Notes: generated from the sequence alone by a model not told the origin. Positions 1-8,848 are shown, counted from the first letter of the stretch. The stretch: 64,000 nucleotides of DNA from Corynebacterium faecale (GCF_030408735.1 NZ_CP047204.1:434001-498000); one strand, 5' to 3'. Numbers and translations are program-made.

Positions 1-98
1 CGCAACAACCCGGATAGCTTGAGGGTCTGAGATCGCGTTTGATGCGTAATCGTAGGATTCTGGTAGTGTTATCCGTGCTGCAGAACACTGTAGCGCAT

Positions 99-171
99 AG
101 GGGCGTAGCTCAATTGGCAGAGCAACGGTCTCCAAAACCGTAGGTTGCAGGTTCAAGTCCTGTCGCCCCTG
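99..171 (+). tRNA. trnW: tRNA-Trp (anticodon CCA)
   Basis: A 73-nt cloverleaf. The 7-bp acceptor stem AGGGGCG (99-105) pairs with CGCCCCT (164-170), and G171 is the discriminator. The anticodon stem ACGGT/ACCGT encloses the loop CTCCAAA with anticodon CCA, and the T arm carries GTTCAAGTC. The terminal CCA is not fully encoded (GCA follows). It lies 25 nt upstream of secE, the usual place for trnW before secE-nusG in actinobacteria. Confidence 0.97.
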
Positions 172-196
172 CAAGATTTTCAACCCGAGGAGTGCT

Positions 197-523
197 TTGA
201 GCGACGATCAGAACTCTGGCGTAGGCGGGACCTCCCGCCCCACTGGTAAGCGTCAGTTGTCCGGTGTCTCCACTTCCTCATATGAGGCCAAGAAGGCTAC
301 AGTAGCTGCACCAACCCCAACCACCGAGAAAAAAGTCGGCGGCAGCGTGGTTAGCTTCCTTCCAGAGGTCTACTCTGAGATTCGCAAGGTCATCTGGCCT
401 ACCGCACGTCAGATGGTCATCTACACCATTGTGGTGCTGATCTTCTTGGTTATCCTCACCGCCCTCGTATCAGGTGTGGATTTCATCGCAGGCCTCGGAG
501 TTGAGAAGATTCTTACTCCATAG
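197..523 (+). CDS. secE: preprotein translocase subunit SecE
   Basis: SecE is the small clamp subunit of the SecYEG channel in the cytoplasmic membrane. The 108-aa product has a hydrophilic, Ser/Thr-rich N-terminal half typical of actinobacteria. The conserved amphipathic motif EVYSEIRKVIWPTARQ (about residues 57-72) precedes a single membrane helix (about 76-98). The start is TTG at 197, preceded by a GAGG ribosome site; no other in-frame start fits. It lies between tRNA-Trp and nusG, and its own terminator follows the stop, so nusG must have a separate promoter. Confidence 0.96.
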   Translation: MSDDQNSGVGGTSRPTGKRQLSGVSTSSYEAKKATVAAPTPTTEKKVGGSVVSFLPEVYSEIRKVIWPTARQMVIYTIVVLIFLVILTALVSGVDFIAGLGVEKILTP

Positions 524-547
524 GTAGGATGAACACATAAGCTTTAA

Positions 548-588
548 CATCCCGCTGGATCCGCAAGGAACCGGCGGGATGATTTTTT
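548..588 (+). terminator. intrinsic terminator after secE
   Basis: CATCCCGC (548-555) pairs with GCGGGATG (574-581), and a run of T follows at 583-588. Confidence 0.88.
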
Positions 589-745
589 GTCACACCCTCC
601 CGCCTACATGGGCCGATGGATGTCAACGGTGGATTCGGGAAGTAGCATGGATCCCAGAAGCGTTAGTCAACGCAGACATCCACGGTGACATGACCGGCAG
701 TGGGGTCGGGATGACCAGAACAGACAGGTTTGGAGAACACGCAAG

Positions 746-1603
746 ATGAGCGAAGAGAACAACAACGGGTTCGCCGTTGAAGATGCCTTTGAAGAGACCA
801 CCGAAGGGGCCGTTGAAGAGCAGGCCGTACAGGCCGCGGACCTTGAGATCGGTGAGAGCTTCGAAGAGGCACCGGCTGAAAATGATGAGTCCAACGCCGG
901 TGACCTCGCGCAGGCTGCTGCCGCACTGGGTGACACCGGTGAGGTAGACGCCGATGCGGAGTACAAGACCCGCCTGCGTCAGTTCACCCGCGATCTGAAG
1001 AAGCAGCCAGGATCCTGGTACATCATCCAGTGTTACTCCGGTTATGAGAACAAGGTGAAGGCAAACCTGGACATGCGTGCCCAGACCCTGGAGGTGGAGG
1101 AGGACATCTACGAGGTTGTCGTCCCCATCGAACAGGTCACCGAGATCCGTGATGGCAAGCGCAAGCTGGTCAAGCGCAAGCTCCTCCCGGGATATGTTCT
1201 GGTCCGCATGGAGATGAATGACCGCGTCTGGTCTGTTGTCCGTGACACCCCCGGTGTGACCAGCTTCGTGGGCAATGAGGGCAATGCCACGGCCGTGAAG
1301 CACCGCGATGTGGCGAAGTTCCTCATGCCTCAAGAATCCGCTGTCACTGCCGGCGAAGCAGCGCCCACCACCGCCGAGGGTGAGCAGCTCGTGGCCATGC
1401 CGACTGATTCCTCCGCACAGCAGGTATCCGTTGACTTCCAGGTCGGCGAGGCTGTCACCATTCTCACCGGTGCATTCGCGTCTGTCTCTGCGACGATCTC
1501 CTCCATTGATGTTGAGAACCAGAAGCTCGAAGCCCTGGTGTCCATCTTCGGTCGTGAGACCCCGGTTGATCTCAAGTTCGATCAGGTTGAGAAGGTCAGC
1601 TAG
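746..1603 (+). CDS. nusG: transcription termination/antitermination protein NusG
   Basis: NusG binds RNA polymerase, suppresses pausing and couples transcription to translation and to Rho. At 285 aa it is longer than the usual 180 or so because of an acidic N-terminal extension (about 1-85), as in other actinobacteria. The NGN domain follows from about 88 ([14 protein letters not shown]), with the loop region [10 protein letters not shown] poorly conserved insert (about 195-220) leads to the C-terminal KOW domain (about 228-283), with [13 protein letters not shown] as the KOW core. The start is ATG. The terminator after secE leaves a gap of about 150 nt for its own promoter. A strong hairpin ends the unit. 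Confidence 0.96.
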   Translation: MSEENNNGFAVEDAFEETTEGAVEEQAVQAADLEIGESFEEAPAENDESNAGDLAQAAAALGDTGEVDADAEYKTRLRQFTRDLKKQPGSWYIIQCYSGYENKVKANLDMRAQTLEVEEDIYEVVVPIEQVTEIRDGKRKLVKRKLLPGYVLVRMEMNDRVWSVVRDTPGVTSFVGNEGNATAVKHRDVAKFLMPQESAVTAGEAAPTTAEGEQLVAMPTDSSAQQVSVDFQVGEAVTILTGAFASVSATISSIDVENQKLEALVSIFGRETPVDLKFDQVEKVS

Positions 1604-1623
1604 TCCGAACATAAAGACAAACA

Positions 1624-1676
1624 TCAACCCCCATGGGGATCCGACAGGTTGTGTCGGAGTTCTCCATGGGGGTTGA
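1624..1676. terminator. bidirectional terminator between nusG and the convergent TetR gene
   Basis: TCAACCCCCATGG (1624-1636) is perfectly complementary to CCATGGGGGTTGA (1664-1676), with a second inner stem TCCGACA/TGTCGGA. There is no long T tract on the plus strand. It sits between two convergent genes. Confidence 0.8.
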
Positions 1677-1713
1677 AGTCTGTTCTGGTCCTGCTTGTGC
1701 GTCGATAAGCGCT

Positions 1714-2235
1714 TTAATGCCTGGACGCCTGCGACCGCAGGCCGTCCAGATAGGTGATGATCAGCCACCGCCGCTGCTCCGGGAGGACCCGCTGGGCGGT
1801 GTTGGGGCGGGAGACCACGGTGATGCCGAACATGAAATCGTGGAGCTGGAGATCGTGGGGGACATAACCGTACTGACGGGCCTTGGTGAGGATCTGTTGC
1901 AGGGGTTCGGCGCCAGCGGGCTGCGAGTCGGAATCACCGGTCATGGCGATGCCACGGTCCGCCAGCTCCTGGACGAACCTGGTCCAGGCACCCCACGGGT
2001 CCATGGGCCAGGCGGAGAGGTGCTCGGTGATCATGGTCCGGATATTTGTGTGAACCAGTTCGGTTACGGCATGAACCAATGACTCCCGGTCAGGGAAGTG
2101 ACGGTGAAGGGTGGCCACTCCGACGTCGGCGCGGACAGCAATGGTGCGGAACGGTACCCCGGCTCCCTGTTCGTGGAACAGTGTTTTGGCGGTCTCCACG
2201 ATCTGATCGCGATTTGTCTTGGCGTCTGCCCTCAC
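1714..2235 (-). CDS. TetR-family transcriptional regulator
   Basis: A DNA-binding repressor of 173 aa. The N-terminal helix-turn-helix spans about residues 9-50: IVETAKTLFHEQGAG, then FRTIAVRADVGVATLHRHFP, the classic TetR recognition helix. The C-terminal ligand domain (about 60-170) gives no ligand clue. The GTG start has an AAAGGA site 8 nt upstream. The gene is convergent to nusG and divergent from rplK. No self-evident operator was found in its upstream region, and no target gene can be named. Confidence 0.88.
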   Translation of the reverse strand: MRADAKTNRDQIVETAKTLFHEQGAGVPFRTIAVRADVGVATLHRHFPDRESLVHAVTELVHTNIRTMITEHLSAWPMDPWGAWTRFVQELADRGIAMTGDSDSQPAGAEPLQQILTKARQYGYVPHDLQLHDFMFGITVVSRPNTAQRVLPEQRRWLIITYLDGLRSQASRH

Positions 2236-2350
2236 AGCTTATGTCCTTTCCTGTGTTTTCCACTGTCAGATATATTAAACGGCTTTTACGCTGTGCATGC
2301 AGTGTTTGAGACCGGGCATCGGAGGCCCACGGTTTAACTCCATGAGCACT

Positions 2351-2379
2351 TTGGTTTTCCCGAACCCGCCGTGTAAAGT
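2351..2379 (+). promoter_or_regulatory. promoter of rplK-rplA
   Basis: TTGGTT (2351-2356), a 17-nt spacer, then TAAAGT (2374-2379) fit a sigma-A promoter. The leader to rplK is about 175 nt. The whole TetR-rplK gap (2236-2560) holds no convincing gene. This is a prediction from sequence only. Confidence 0.55.
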
Positions 2380-2560
2380 GGACAACCGCATGTTTTCTGA
2401 CATGCAATCATACGTTCATCCCCGGTGGCCCGGTTACGTGACGATCCAACGCAGGACCTCAGAGAAGGTCTGTTGGTAGCGGCATCGAGCATCCGGACGG
2501 GAGTGTTGCGGGGTTTACATCGTCCCCAGCGCCCCCGGTAACAAGGAAGCAGGTCAAACG

Positions 2561-2995
2561 ATGGCTCCGAAGAAGAAGAAGGTCTCAGGCCTCATCAAGC
2601 TGCAGATTCAGGCTGGACAGGCTAACCCTGCTCCTCCTGTTGGTCCTGCACTGGGTGCCCATGGTGTCAACATCATGGAATTCTGCAAGGCTTATAACGC
2701 AGCAACCGAGAACCAGCGCGGCAACGTGGTCCCAGTTGAGATCACCGTCTACGAAGATCGTTCTTTCGACTTCAAGCTGAAGACCCCACCAGCTGCCAAG
2801 CTGCTGCTGAAGGCCGCTGGCCTGCAGAAGGGCTCCGGCGTTCCGCACACCGATAAGGTGGGCAAGGTTTCCATGGCTCAGATCCGCGAGATCGCCGAGA
2901 CCAAGCAGGAAGACCTCAACGCACGCGACATCGACGCCGCTGCAAAGATCATCGCCGGCACCGCCCGCTCCATGGGTATCACCGTCGAGGGTTAA
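2561..2995 (+). CDS. rplK: 50S ribosomal protein L11
   Basis: L11 binds the GTPase-associated centre of 23S rRNA and is needed for factor-dependent GTP hydrolysis and the stringent response. The 144-aa product shows the family core: [38 protein letters not shown], and the C-terminal RNA-binding region ending in [12 protein letters not shown]. The ATG start has an AAGGAAG site upstream. It is first in the rplK-rplA unit, but 235 nt of structured spacer separate it from rplA. Confidence 0.97.
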
Positions 2996-3016
2996 TCCCC
3001 ACCTGTGATGAGAGGC

Positions 3017-3115
3017 TGGGCCGCACCACTTAGGTGCGGCCCACCCCGGGTGCCTCACCTAGGTGCGACCCACCCAGGGGGCGCTCCACCGGGGCGCCGC
3101 CCACATCACCGCATG
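3017..3115 (+). repeat. array of GC-rich hairpins and a direct repeat between rplK and rplA
   Basis: TGGGCCGCACC (3017-3027) pairs perfectly with GGTGCGGCCCA (3033-3043). A diverged copy of the same segment follows as a direct repeat (3023-3046 versus 3052-3075, about 19 of 24 identical) around CACCTAGGTG. A third stem GGCGC...GGCGCC lies near 3080-3100. No T tract follows, so a plain terminator is unlikely. Processing, partial attenuation or mRNA stabilisation are options. Confidence 0.7.
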
Positions 3116-3230
3116 GCCAGCCTCCACGCAGGGTTTCCCCTGCAGGTTGGTCACGCACCACTTGAAACTTTCCTGTGGCAGGGCCAGCTCCGGCCCGCAG
3201 ACCACAAATTCCGCGAAAGGGAATTACATA

Positions 3231-3941
3231 ATGAGCAAGAAGTCCAAGGCATTCCGCGAAGCCGCCGCCAAGATCGACGGTGGCCGCGAGTACACCCCAA
3301 TCCAGGCTGCTGAGCTGGTCAAGGAGACCTCCTCCAAGAACTACGACGCTTCCGTCGACGTTGCCATCCGCCTGGGCGTTGACCCACGTAAGGCTGACCA
3401 GCTGGTCCGCGGCACCGTCTCCATGCCAAACGGCACCGGTAAGACCGTCCGCGTTGCAGTCTTCGCTGCAGGCGAGAAGGCCACCGAGGCTGAGGCTGCC
3501 GGCGCTGACTTCGTTGGCACCGATGAGCTCGTTGAGAAGATCCAGGGCGGCTGGACCGACTTTGATGTCGCCATCGCAACACCGGACCAGATGGCCAAGA
3601 TCGGCCGCATCGCCCGCGTCCTGGGCCCACGTGGTCTGATGCCTAACCCTAAGACCGGCACCGTGACCAACGATGTCGCCAAGGCCATCGAAGAGGTCAA
3701 GGGCGGAAAGATCTCCTTCCGCGTTGACAAGGCGTCCAACCTGCACGCTTCCATCGGTAAGGCATCCTTCGATGCCAAGGCACTGGCTGAGAACTACGGC
3801 GCTCTCATCGATGAGCTCGTCCGCATCAAGCCTTCCTCCTCCAAGGGCATCTACCTGAAGAAGATCACCCTGTCTTCCACCACCGGTCCTGGTGTTTCCG
3901 TGGATACCCACATCACCAAGAACTACGCTGGCGAGGCATAA
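3231..3941 (+). CDS. rplA: 50S ribosomal protein L1
   Basis: L1 forms the mobile L1 stalk near the E site and represses its own mRNA in many bacteria. The 236-aa product begins [18 protein letters not shown] and contains the conserved block [15 protein letters not shown] (about residues 126-140). I start it at the ATG at 3231, preceded by GAAAGGGA. The open frame reaches back to 3063, but that part encodes the inter-hairpin spacer. A strong terminator follows. Confidence 0.97.
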   Translation: MSKKSKAFREAAAKIDGGREYTPIQAAELVKETSSKNYDASVDVAIRLGVDPRKADQLVRGTVSMPNGTGKTVRVAVFAAGEKATEAEAAGADFVGTDELVEKIQGGWTDFDVAIATPDQMAKIGRIARVLGPRGLMPNPKTGTVTNDVAKAIEEVKGGKISFRVDKASNLHASIGKASFDAKALAENYGALIDELVRIKPSSSKGIYLKKITLSSTTGPGVSVDTHITKNYAGEA

Positions 3942-3964
3942 ACAGCCCCGACCCGTATGGTGTG

Positions 3965-4007
3965 ACGCCTTCTTTTTCTCTGTTCGGGGAAAAGGAAGGC
4001 GTTTTTT
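3965..4007 (+). terminator. intrinsic terminator after rplA
   Basis: ACGCCTTCTTTTT (3965-3977) pairs with AAAAGGAAGGCGT (3990-4002, one G-T pair), and a T run extends to 4007. Confidence 0.9.
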
Positions 4008-4138
4008 CATGCTGGAGACGCTTGGCAGCGCTGGGTATGCCTTCATGGACCTTTTAGGCTGGACAAGTTTTCGCTGTTCATTGGGGTATTTTCATGGGAA
4101 GGGATAGTGGGATTTAAAGTTATCGACACAGTGTTGTT

Positions 4139-4165
4139 AAGATATCGACATAGCGTCGGTATCTT
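4139..4165 (+). promoter_or_regulatory. candidate TetR operator upstream of the ABC exporter operon
   Basis: AAGATATCGAC (4139-4149), a 5-nt spacer, then GTCGGTATCTT (4155-4165) form an inverted repeat with 11-nt arms and one mismatch. It lies 48 nt before the permease start, where an autoregulated TetR repressor (6047-6613) would be expected to bind. Binding is inferred. Confidence 0.5.
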
Positions 4166-4213
4166 ATCTGAATCGGCGTCGACACACCCCAATACCACCT
4201 GGAGTTAATTTCC

Positions 4214-5359
4214 ATGTTTCTAGCTTGGCGCGACATGCTTTTTGCGCGCACCCGATTCCTGCTCATGGGCCTCGTCCTGGGTCTGATGTCCATTCTGATC
4301 GTGATCATCTCCGGTCTGACCGCCGGCCTGACCAATGACGGTATCTCCGGCCTCAAGGCCCTTGAAGCTGATGTCGTCGCCTTCGAAGAGGGTACCCAGA
4401 CCGACTCCGCCTTCACCCGTTCCGTGGTGAACGTCAACGACGCGGATATCCTGGCTCAGGCCGATGGCGTAGAGGAGGCAACCCCAATGGGGCTGTCACT
4501 GATCAACGCCCGCAACCAGGAAGGCACCCCGATCGATCTCACGCTCGTCGGTGTGGATCCTGATTCCTTCATCGCACCTGAGGGCCTGCCTGCCATCAGT
4601 GCAGATCGCATGCCTGGTCAGCCGACCCCAACCGCCCACGAAACCATTGTTTCCGGAACCCTGGCGGATTCCGGCATCGCTCTCGGCGACACCATCACCG
4701 TGGACCGTCTGGAGATCGAATTCACCGTCACCGGTTTCACCGATGATCAGCGCACCTTCGGCCACGTTGACCTGGCCTATGTTCCGATGGACACCTGGCA
4801 GGAGGTGCATGCCGGTGCCCGCGCCGGTGAAGCACCTGCAGAGCGTTCCTATGAGGAAGCCTCTGTCATCGTGGCAAATGCCCCCGGTGTAGACCTGGAG
4901 GCTCTGGCCGCAGAGACCGGCCTGGATACCCGATCCCTCAAGCAGAGTTATGATTCTTCCCCGGGTTATACCGCGGAAACCATGACTCTGACCATGATCG
5001 AGTGGTTCCTCTACATCATCACCGCACTGGTCACCGGTGCGTTCTTCCTGGTCTGGACCATTCAGCGCTCGGCTGATATCTCCGTCATGCGTGCGATCGG
5101 TGCAACCCGCGGATTCCTCCTGCGTGACAGCCTCGGACAGGCCGTGGTCATTCTCGCACTGTCCATCATCGTGGGCGTATCCCTCGCGGTGGGGCTCGGC
5201 CTCTGGCTCGAAACCACCGCCATGCCCTTCGCCACGGAATGGCAGTCTGTCCTGGGTGGTGCCGCAATGCTGTTTATCTCGGGACTCATCGGTGCATTCA
5301 TTGCTGTTTACCGAGTCACCAAAACCGATCCACTCACTGCCCTGGGAGAGAACCGATAA
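4214..5359 (+). CDS. ABC transporter permease, FtsX/MacB type
   Basis: This is the membrane subunit of a MacB/LolCDE-like exporter. The 381-aa product has one N-terminal membrane helix (about 10-36), a large extracytoplasmic domain (about 40-255), and three C-terminal helices (about 258-280, 305-332, 345-368). The FtsX core WTIQRSADISVMRAIGATRG is clear. Such proteins usually drive mechanotransmission or export of peptides, lipids or drugs, and no substrate can be named. Its TAA stop shares one base with the ATG of the ATPase gene, so the two are translationally coupled. A candidate operator lies upstream. Confidence 0.92.
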   Translation: MFLAWRDMLFARTRFLLMGLVLGLMSILIVIISGLTAGLTNDGISGLKALEADVVAFEEGTQTDSAFTRSVVNVNDADILAQADGVEEATPMGLSLINARNQEGTPIDLTLVGVDPDSFIAPEGLPAISADRMPGQPTPTAHETIVSGTLADSGIALGDTITVDRLEIEFTVTGFTDDQRTFGHVDLAYVPMDTWQEVHAGARAGEAPAERSYEEASVIVANAPGVDLEALAAETGLDTRSLKQSYDSSPGYTAETMTLTMIEWFLYIITALVTGAFFLVWTIQRSADISVMRAIGATRGFLLRDSLGQAVVILALSIIVGVSLAVGLGLWLETTAMPFATEWQSVLGGAAMLFISGLIGAFIAVYRVTKTDPLTALGENR

Positions 5360-6036
5360 TGACTACCCCTGCACTCATTCTTGATAATGTCCGCGTCAGC
5401 TACGGTGACGGTGATTCTGAGGTCCATGCCCTGGATGGGGTCTCCCTGAGCGTCAACCCCGGTGAATTCGTGGCAATCGTGGGCCCCTCAGGATCCGGTA
5501 AGTCCACACTGCTGGCAGTCGCCGGCGCCCTGACCTCACCGCACTCCGGTGATGTCCGGGTCGCGGGGGAGTCCATCACCGAGTACTCCGATAAGGAACT
5601 CGCACGTATCCGCCGCGAGCATATCGGGTTTGTGTTCCAGTCCTCTGGAAACCTGCCTTCTGCACTCAAGGCCCATGAGCAGCTGGAATTGGCCGCCCGG
5701 GTTCTGGGACGCCGCGGCCGCCGCAGCAATGATGAACTGTTGGAAGCTGTGGGTATGTCGCACCGCGCCAACAACCGCCCTGCCACCCTGTCGGGTGGTG
5801 AGCGTCAGCGCATCGGTATTGCGCGGGCGTTGGTGGGTGGGCCCAACGTATTGCTTGTCGACGAACCAACAGCCGCCCTCGACCGTAACCGCGCACATGA
5901 AATCGTTCAGCTGCTTGCCAGCGAATGCCATGAGCTCGGTGTGGCCGGTGTCATGGTCACCCATGACCTTGACGTGATCGAGCACTGTGATCGTGTCTAT
6001 GACATGGTTGATGGAAGGCTCACCGCCAGGGACTAG
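5359..6036 (+). CDS. ABC transporter ATP-binding protein (MacB/LolD type)
   Basis: The nucleotide-binding partner of the FtsX-like permease, 225 aa. Walker A GPSGSGKST lies at about residues 42-50, the Q-loop in FVFQSSGNLP, the signature LSGGERQR, and Walker B VLLVDEPTAALD, with a switch His in VMVTHDLDV. I start it at the ATG at 5359, which overlaps the permease stop codon; the longer frame from 5239 lies inside the permease gene. Its stop codon TAG forms part of a candidate -10 box for the next gene. Confidence 0.94.
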   Translation: MTTPALILDNVRVSYGDGDSEVHALDGVSLSVNPGEFVAIVGPSGSGKSTLLAVAGALTSPHSGDVRVAGESITEYSDKELARIRREHIGFVFQSSGNLPSALKAHEQLELAARVLGRRGRRSNDELLEAVGMSHRANNRPATLSGGERQRIGIARALVGGPNVLLVDEPTAALDRNRAHEIVQLLASECHELGVAGVMVTHDLDVIEHCDRVYDMVDGRLTARD

Positions 6037-6039
6037 GCT
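6034..6039 (+). promoter_or_regulatory. -10 box for a leaderless tetR transcript
   Basis: TAGGCT (6034-6039) lies exactly 7 nt before the ATG at 6047 and includes the TAG stop of the ATPase gene. The spacing would put the transcription start on the A of the start codon. No ribosome site is visible before this ATG. Confidence 0.45.
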
Positions 6040-6046
6040 TCACTAT

Positions 6047-6613
6047 ATGCCTAAGATTTCAGAGCCCACCGTCACTGAACACCGCGCGTCCCAGCACCGT
6101 GCAGTGCTCCTGGCTGCGGAGCGGCTGATCGTGGAATCAGAGGGTAAAGTTCCCACCATCGCCGAGGTTGCTGCGGAGGTGGGACTTGCCCGCTCCAGTG
6201 TCTATCTTTATGTCAGTTCAGGGAAAGACCTGATCATTCAGCTATTGGTCAGGGCCATCCCGGCATGGTTGGACAGACTTAGCGGCGAGTTGGAAGTCGC
6301 GGGCCCGGACCCATCCGAGCGCCTGGCAGCCTATGTCCGCGTGACACTGCGCCTGTTTGTGGAAGGTTCACACGGACCGTTGATGTCTGCGGCAAGTACC
6401 CTGCCGGAAACCTTCATGGATGACCGCGTCCAGGAGTCCCATAACAGCCTGGATCCGGCGCTGCTGGAATTGTTGGGGGATGAGGTCACGGTGATCCGCC
6501 CCTTGATCGATGCCATGATCAACCGTGGTGCGGAGATGGTCAACCAGTCTGTCGCGGACTTCGATGAAATCTCAGAAATACTTCAGCGGATGGCGCGCGC
6601 TGCCCTGAAATGA
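6047..6613 (+). CDS. TetR-family regulator of the adjacent ABC exporter
   Basis: A 188-aa repressor. The helix-turn-helix at about residues 16-60 includes VLLAAERLIVESEGKVPTIA, then VAAEVGLARSSVYLYVSSGK. The remaining helical domain would bind an unknown inducer. It is the last gene of the exporter unit, 10 nt after the ATPase stop. I choose the ATG at 6047 because it matches the start of TetR homology and has a -10 box at leaderless spacing; the frame stays open further upstream inside the ATPase gene. Control of the palindrome at 4139-4165 is inferred from position. Confidence 0.88.
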   Translation: MPKISEPTVTEHRASQHRAVLLAAERLIVESEGKVPTIAEVAAEVGLARSSVYLYVSSGKDLIIQLLVRAIPAWLDRLSGELEVAGPDPSERLAAYVRVTLRLFVEGSHGPLMSAASTLPETFMDDRVQESHNSLDPALLELLGDEVTVIRPLIDAMINRGAEMVNQSVADFDEISEILQRMARAALK

Positions 6614-6633
6614 CCGGCCAGGCTGGACCATGT

Positions 6634-6672
6634 ACCCCCTCAATCCCCTCTGATCGCTGGGTTTGAGGGGGT
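6634..6672 (+). terminator. terminator after the exporter/tetR unit
   Basis: ACCCCCTCAA (6634-6643) pairs perfectly with TTGAGGGGGT (6663-6672). The T-rich stretch CAATCTATTTT follows. Confidence 0.75.
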
Positions 6673-6724
6673 CAATCTATTTTCGGGTGGACTGCCCGGC
6701 ACTGGATTAAACGACGGGGGTAGC

Positions 6725-8155
6725 GTGGGGCCCGTGACTAAGTTATCTCAAGAGAGACCTCGTGCGGTGGTTGTGGGATCGGGGCCCAATGGACTCACAG
6801 CGGCGTGTCTACTTGCCCGGGAAGGCTGGCAGGTGGATGTCTATGAACAAGGCCCGACACCGGGGGGTGCGGCGCGCTCGGCGCCGGTACTGGGGGAGGG
6901 AACCACCGTGGACCTGGGGTCCGCGGCGCACCCTTTCGGTATCTCATCCCCGGTGTTCCGGGAGCTTGATCTGGAGGCGCACGGGCTGGAATGGGCCCAT
7001 TCCCGTTATGCCATGGCGCACCCACTCGATGGAGGGCGCGCAGCCTTCCTCAGTCGTGGCGTGGAGAGAACCGCCACACAGCTGGGGGAGGATTACTCCA
7101 GGTGGCGGAAACTCCATCATCCTTTCACCCGGGATATTGATCAGCACCTGGATAACGTCCTGGGTCCGGTGATCCGGGTGCCGAAACATCCGGTGAAGAT
7201 GGCGGCGTTTGGCACAGTGGCCTTGCTTCCCGCCCGCGCCCTGGCGCGCGCGACCTTCGAGACAGAAGAGGCCCGGGTTCTCTTCGCCGGTTCCGCGGTA
7301 CACGCGATCACCCCACCTGATCGGCCCATGACCTCATCCTTCGGCCTTCTCTTCAGCGCATTGGGCATGGCGAGGGGCTGGCCGGTGGCGGTTGGGGGTT
7401 CACAGAGTGTGGTCGATGCACTGGTGTCCGTCCTGCATGAACACGGTGGGACGATCCACACCGACCACCCTGTGGAGGATCTGGCGGAGTTCGAGGACGC
7501 CGAGGCGGTTATCCTCAACCTCACCCCGAACCAGGTTGCCCGCCTGAAGAACGTGGAGCTTTCCCGCAGGGCGAAAAGAATAATGAAGAACTGGAAATAC
7601 GGTCCCGGCTCCTACAAGCTGGATATTCTCCTGGACGGACCCATCCCCTGGACCAATCCGGAAGTGGGGGAGGCGACCACCGTGCATGTCTGTGGCGGTC
7701 TGGATGAGATCCAGATGGCGGAGGCCGATGCGGCTGCCGGGCGGGTACCGGATAAACCCTTTGTGCTGGTGTGTCAGCAGCAGGTGGCGGATCCCACCCG
7801 GGCGCAGAATGGTGAGACCGTGGTCTGGGCCTATGCCCACGTTCCGCAGGGATATGTGGACAAGCGTGCCGCCACCCTCATTCTCAAGCAGATTGAACGC
7901 TTCGCCCCGGGGTTCCGGGATCGGATCCTCAGCGTGGTGGAGAACAATGCTCAGGATCTTGAAAATTGGAACCCGAACCTGGTGGGGGGTGATGTCGGTG
8001 GCGGAGCAACCGCCGGGGTGCAGATGATCCGCCGTATGCCGTACAAACTGGGGCCGCGTCTCTACATGGCCTCCTCGTCCACCAGTCCCGGCGGCGGAGT
8101 GCACGGCATGCCCGGAGCCTGGGTGGCCCGTGCCGTGCTGCGCGATCAGGAGTAG
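6725..8155 (+). CDS. FAD-dependent oxidoreductase, phytoene-desaturase-like
   Basis: A 476-aa flavoprotein. The N-terminal dinucleotide-binding motif VVVGSGPNGLTAACLLAREG (about 15-34) is followed by the family block EQGPTPGGAARS. The C-terminal FAD motif of the amine oxidase/phytoene desaturase superfamily appears as YMASSSTSPGGGVHGMPG near residues 445-462. The substrate is unknown, and carotenoid work is not implied because no crt genes are near. GTG at 6725 follows a GGGGG site; GTG at 6734 is an equal alternative. The next gene starts 8 nt after the stop and probably shares its transcript. Confidence 0.85.
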   Translation: MGPVTKLSQERPRAVVVGSGPNGLTAACLLAREGWQVDVYEQGPTPGGAARSAPVLGEGTTVDLGSAAHPFGISSPVFRELDLEAHGLEWAHSRYAMAHPLDGGRAAFLSRGVERTATQLGEDYSRWRKLHHPFTRDIDQHLDNVLGPVIRVPKHPVKMAAFGTVALLPARALARATFETEEARVLFAGSAVHAITPPDRPMTSSFGLLFSALGMARGWPVAVGGSQSVVDALVSVLHEHGGTIHTDHPVEDLAEFEDAEAVILNLTPNQVARLKNVELSRRAKRIMKNWKYGPGSYKLDILLDGPIPWTNPEVGEATTVHVCGGLDEIQMAEADAAAGRVPDKPFVLVCQQQVADPTRAQNGETVVWAYAHVPQGYVDKRAATLILKQIERFAPGFRDRILSVVENNAQDLENWNPNLVGGDVGGGATAGVQMIRRMPYKLGPRLYMASSSTSPGGGVHGMPGAWVARAVLRDQE

Positions 8156-8163
8156 GCACTCCC

Positions 8164-8790
8164 ATGACACCCGTGGTGGAGGCGAGGGGACAGGCGGTCA
8201 TCAGTCAGCAGGCAGATCGCTGGCGGTTGAGCGTGCAGGTGCACGTCCGCAGTGCGCCACGTCGCACCCAGGCGGTAGCCACCATTCAGCGCACGCTTGA
8301 GGCACTGGCCGGGGTGGAGTTGACCGCGGAGCGGGTAGAAGACGGCGCGGCCTTCGATCCGGAGGGCGTCATCGCCGGGTGGTCCGGTGTGATCACCGGA
8401 TCGGTGGATGGGACCGGGCAACTGCGGGAACTGGTCTCCAGATTGGCGGGTGTGGCCGATGTGGAGATGCACGGTCCCCGCTGGGAGTTGAGCACCACAG
8501 CTGAGCAGGAAGGCCGGGCGAAAGCTCTGGCATCCGCCAGTGGGGTGGCGCGTGCTGATGCGGACGTCATCGCCCGCGCACTCGGGGGCAGCTGCGGGAA
8601 ACTGATCCGCGCCACCAGCGACCAGAGCGTCAACAACTTCGGAACAGAACGCGCGGTCATGGCCATGGGGGTGTCCCGCACCATGGGTGAGGCGCTTCCG
8701 CCGCGGGTGATGGAACTCAGACTGGTGCCGGATCTCATTGATGTCCGTGCGCAGGTGGCTGTGAGCTTTCTTTTTGTTCCCGATCCCTGA
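8164..8790 (+). CDS. SIMPL (DUF541) domain protein
   Basis: A 208-aa protein resembling the SIMPL/DUF541 family, whose members are mostly periplasmic or envelope proteins of unclear role. The opening VVEARGQAVISQQADRWRLS matches the usual first strand (G-G-x-A ... A-D), and the C-terminal VSFLFVPDP resembles the final strand. No signal peptide or membrane helix is visible, so it may be cytoplasmic. It follows the FAD oxidoreductase by 8 nt. The assignment is by family resemblance only. Confidence 0.65.
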   Translation: MTPVVEARGQAVISQQADRWRLSVQVHVRSAPRRTQAVATIQRTLEALAGVELTAERVEDGAAFDPEGVIAGWSGVITGSVDGTGQLRELVSRLAGVADVEMHGPRWELSTTAEQEGRAKALASASGVARADADVIARALGGSCGKLIRATSDQSVNNFGTERAVMAMGVSRTMGEALPPRVMELRLVPDLIDVRAQVAVSFLFVPDP

Positions 8791-8818
8791 TCTGTTCCAC
8801 TGTGGTAGGAGGGCGGAT

Positions 8819-8848
8819 TTGCTTTACTGCCTGACGGATGACTAGTGT
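8819..8848 (+). promoter_or_regulatory. candidate promoter of rplJ-rplL
   Basis: TTGCTT (8819-8824), an 18-nt spacer and TAGTGT (8843-8848). It lies directly upstream of the structured rplJ leader, so the leader would be about 265 nt long. Confidence 0.45.

Noticed and set aside
3063..3230. Longer L1 protein starting at 3063
   Set aside because: The added residues are encoded by the hairpin spacer and do not match L1; ATG 3231 has a ribosome site.
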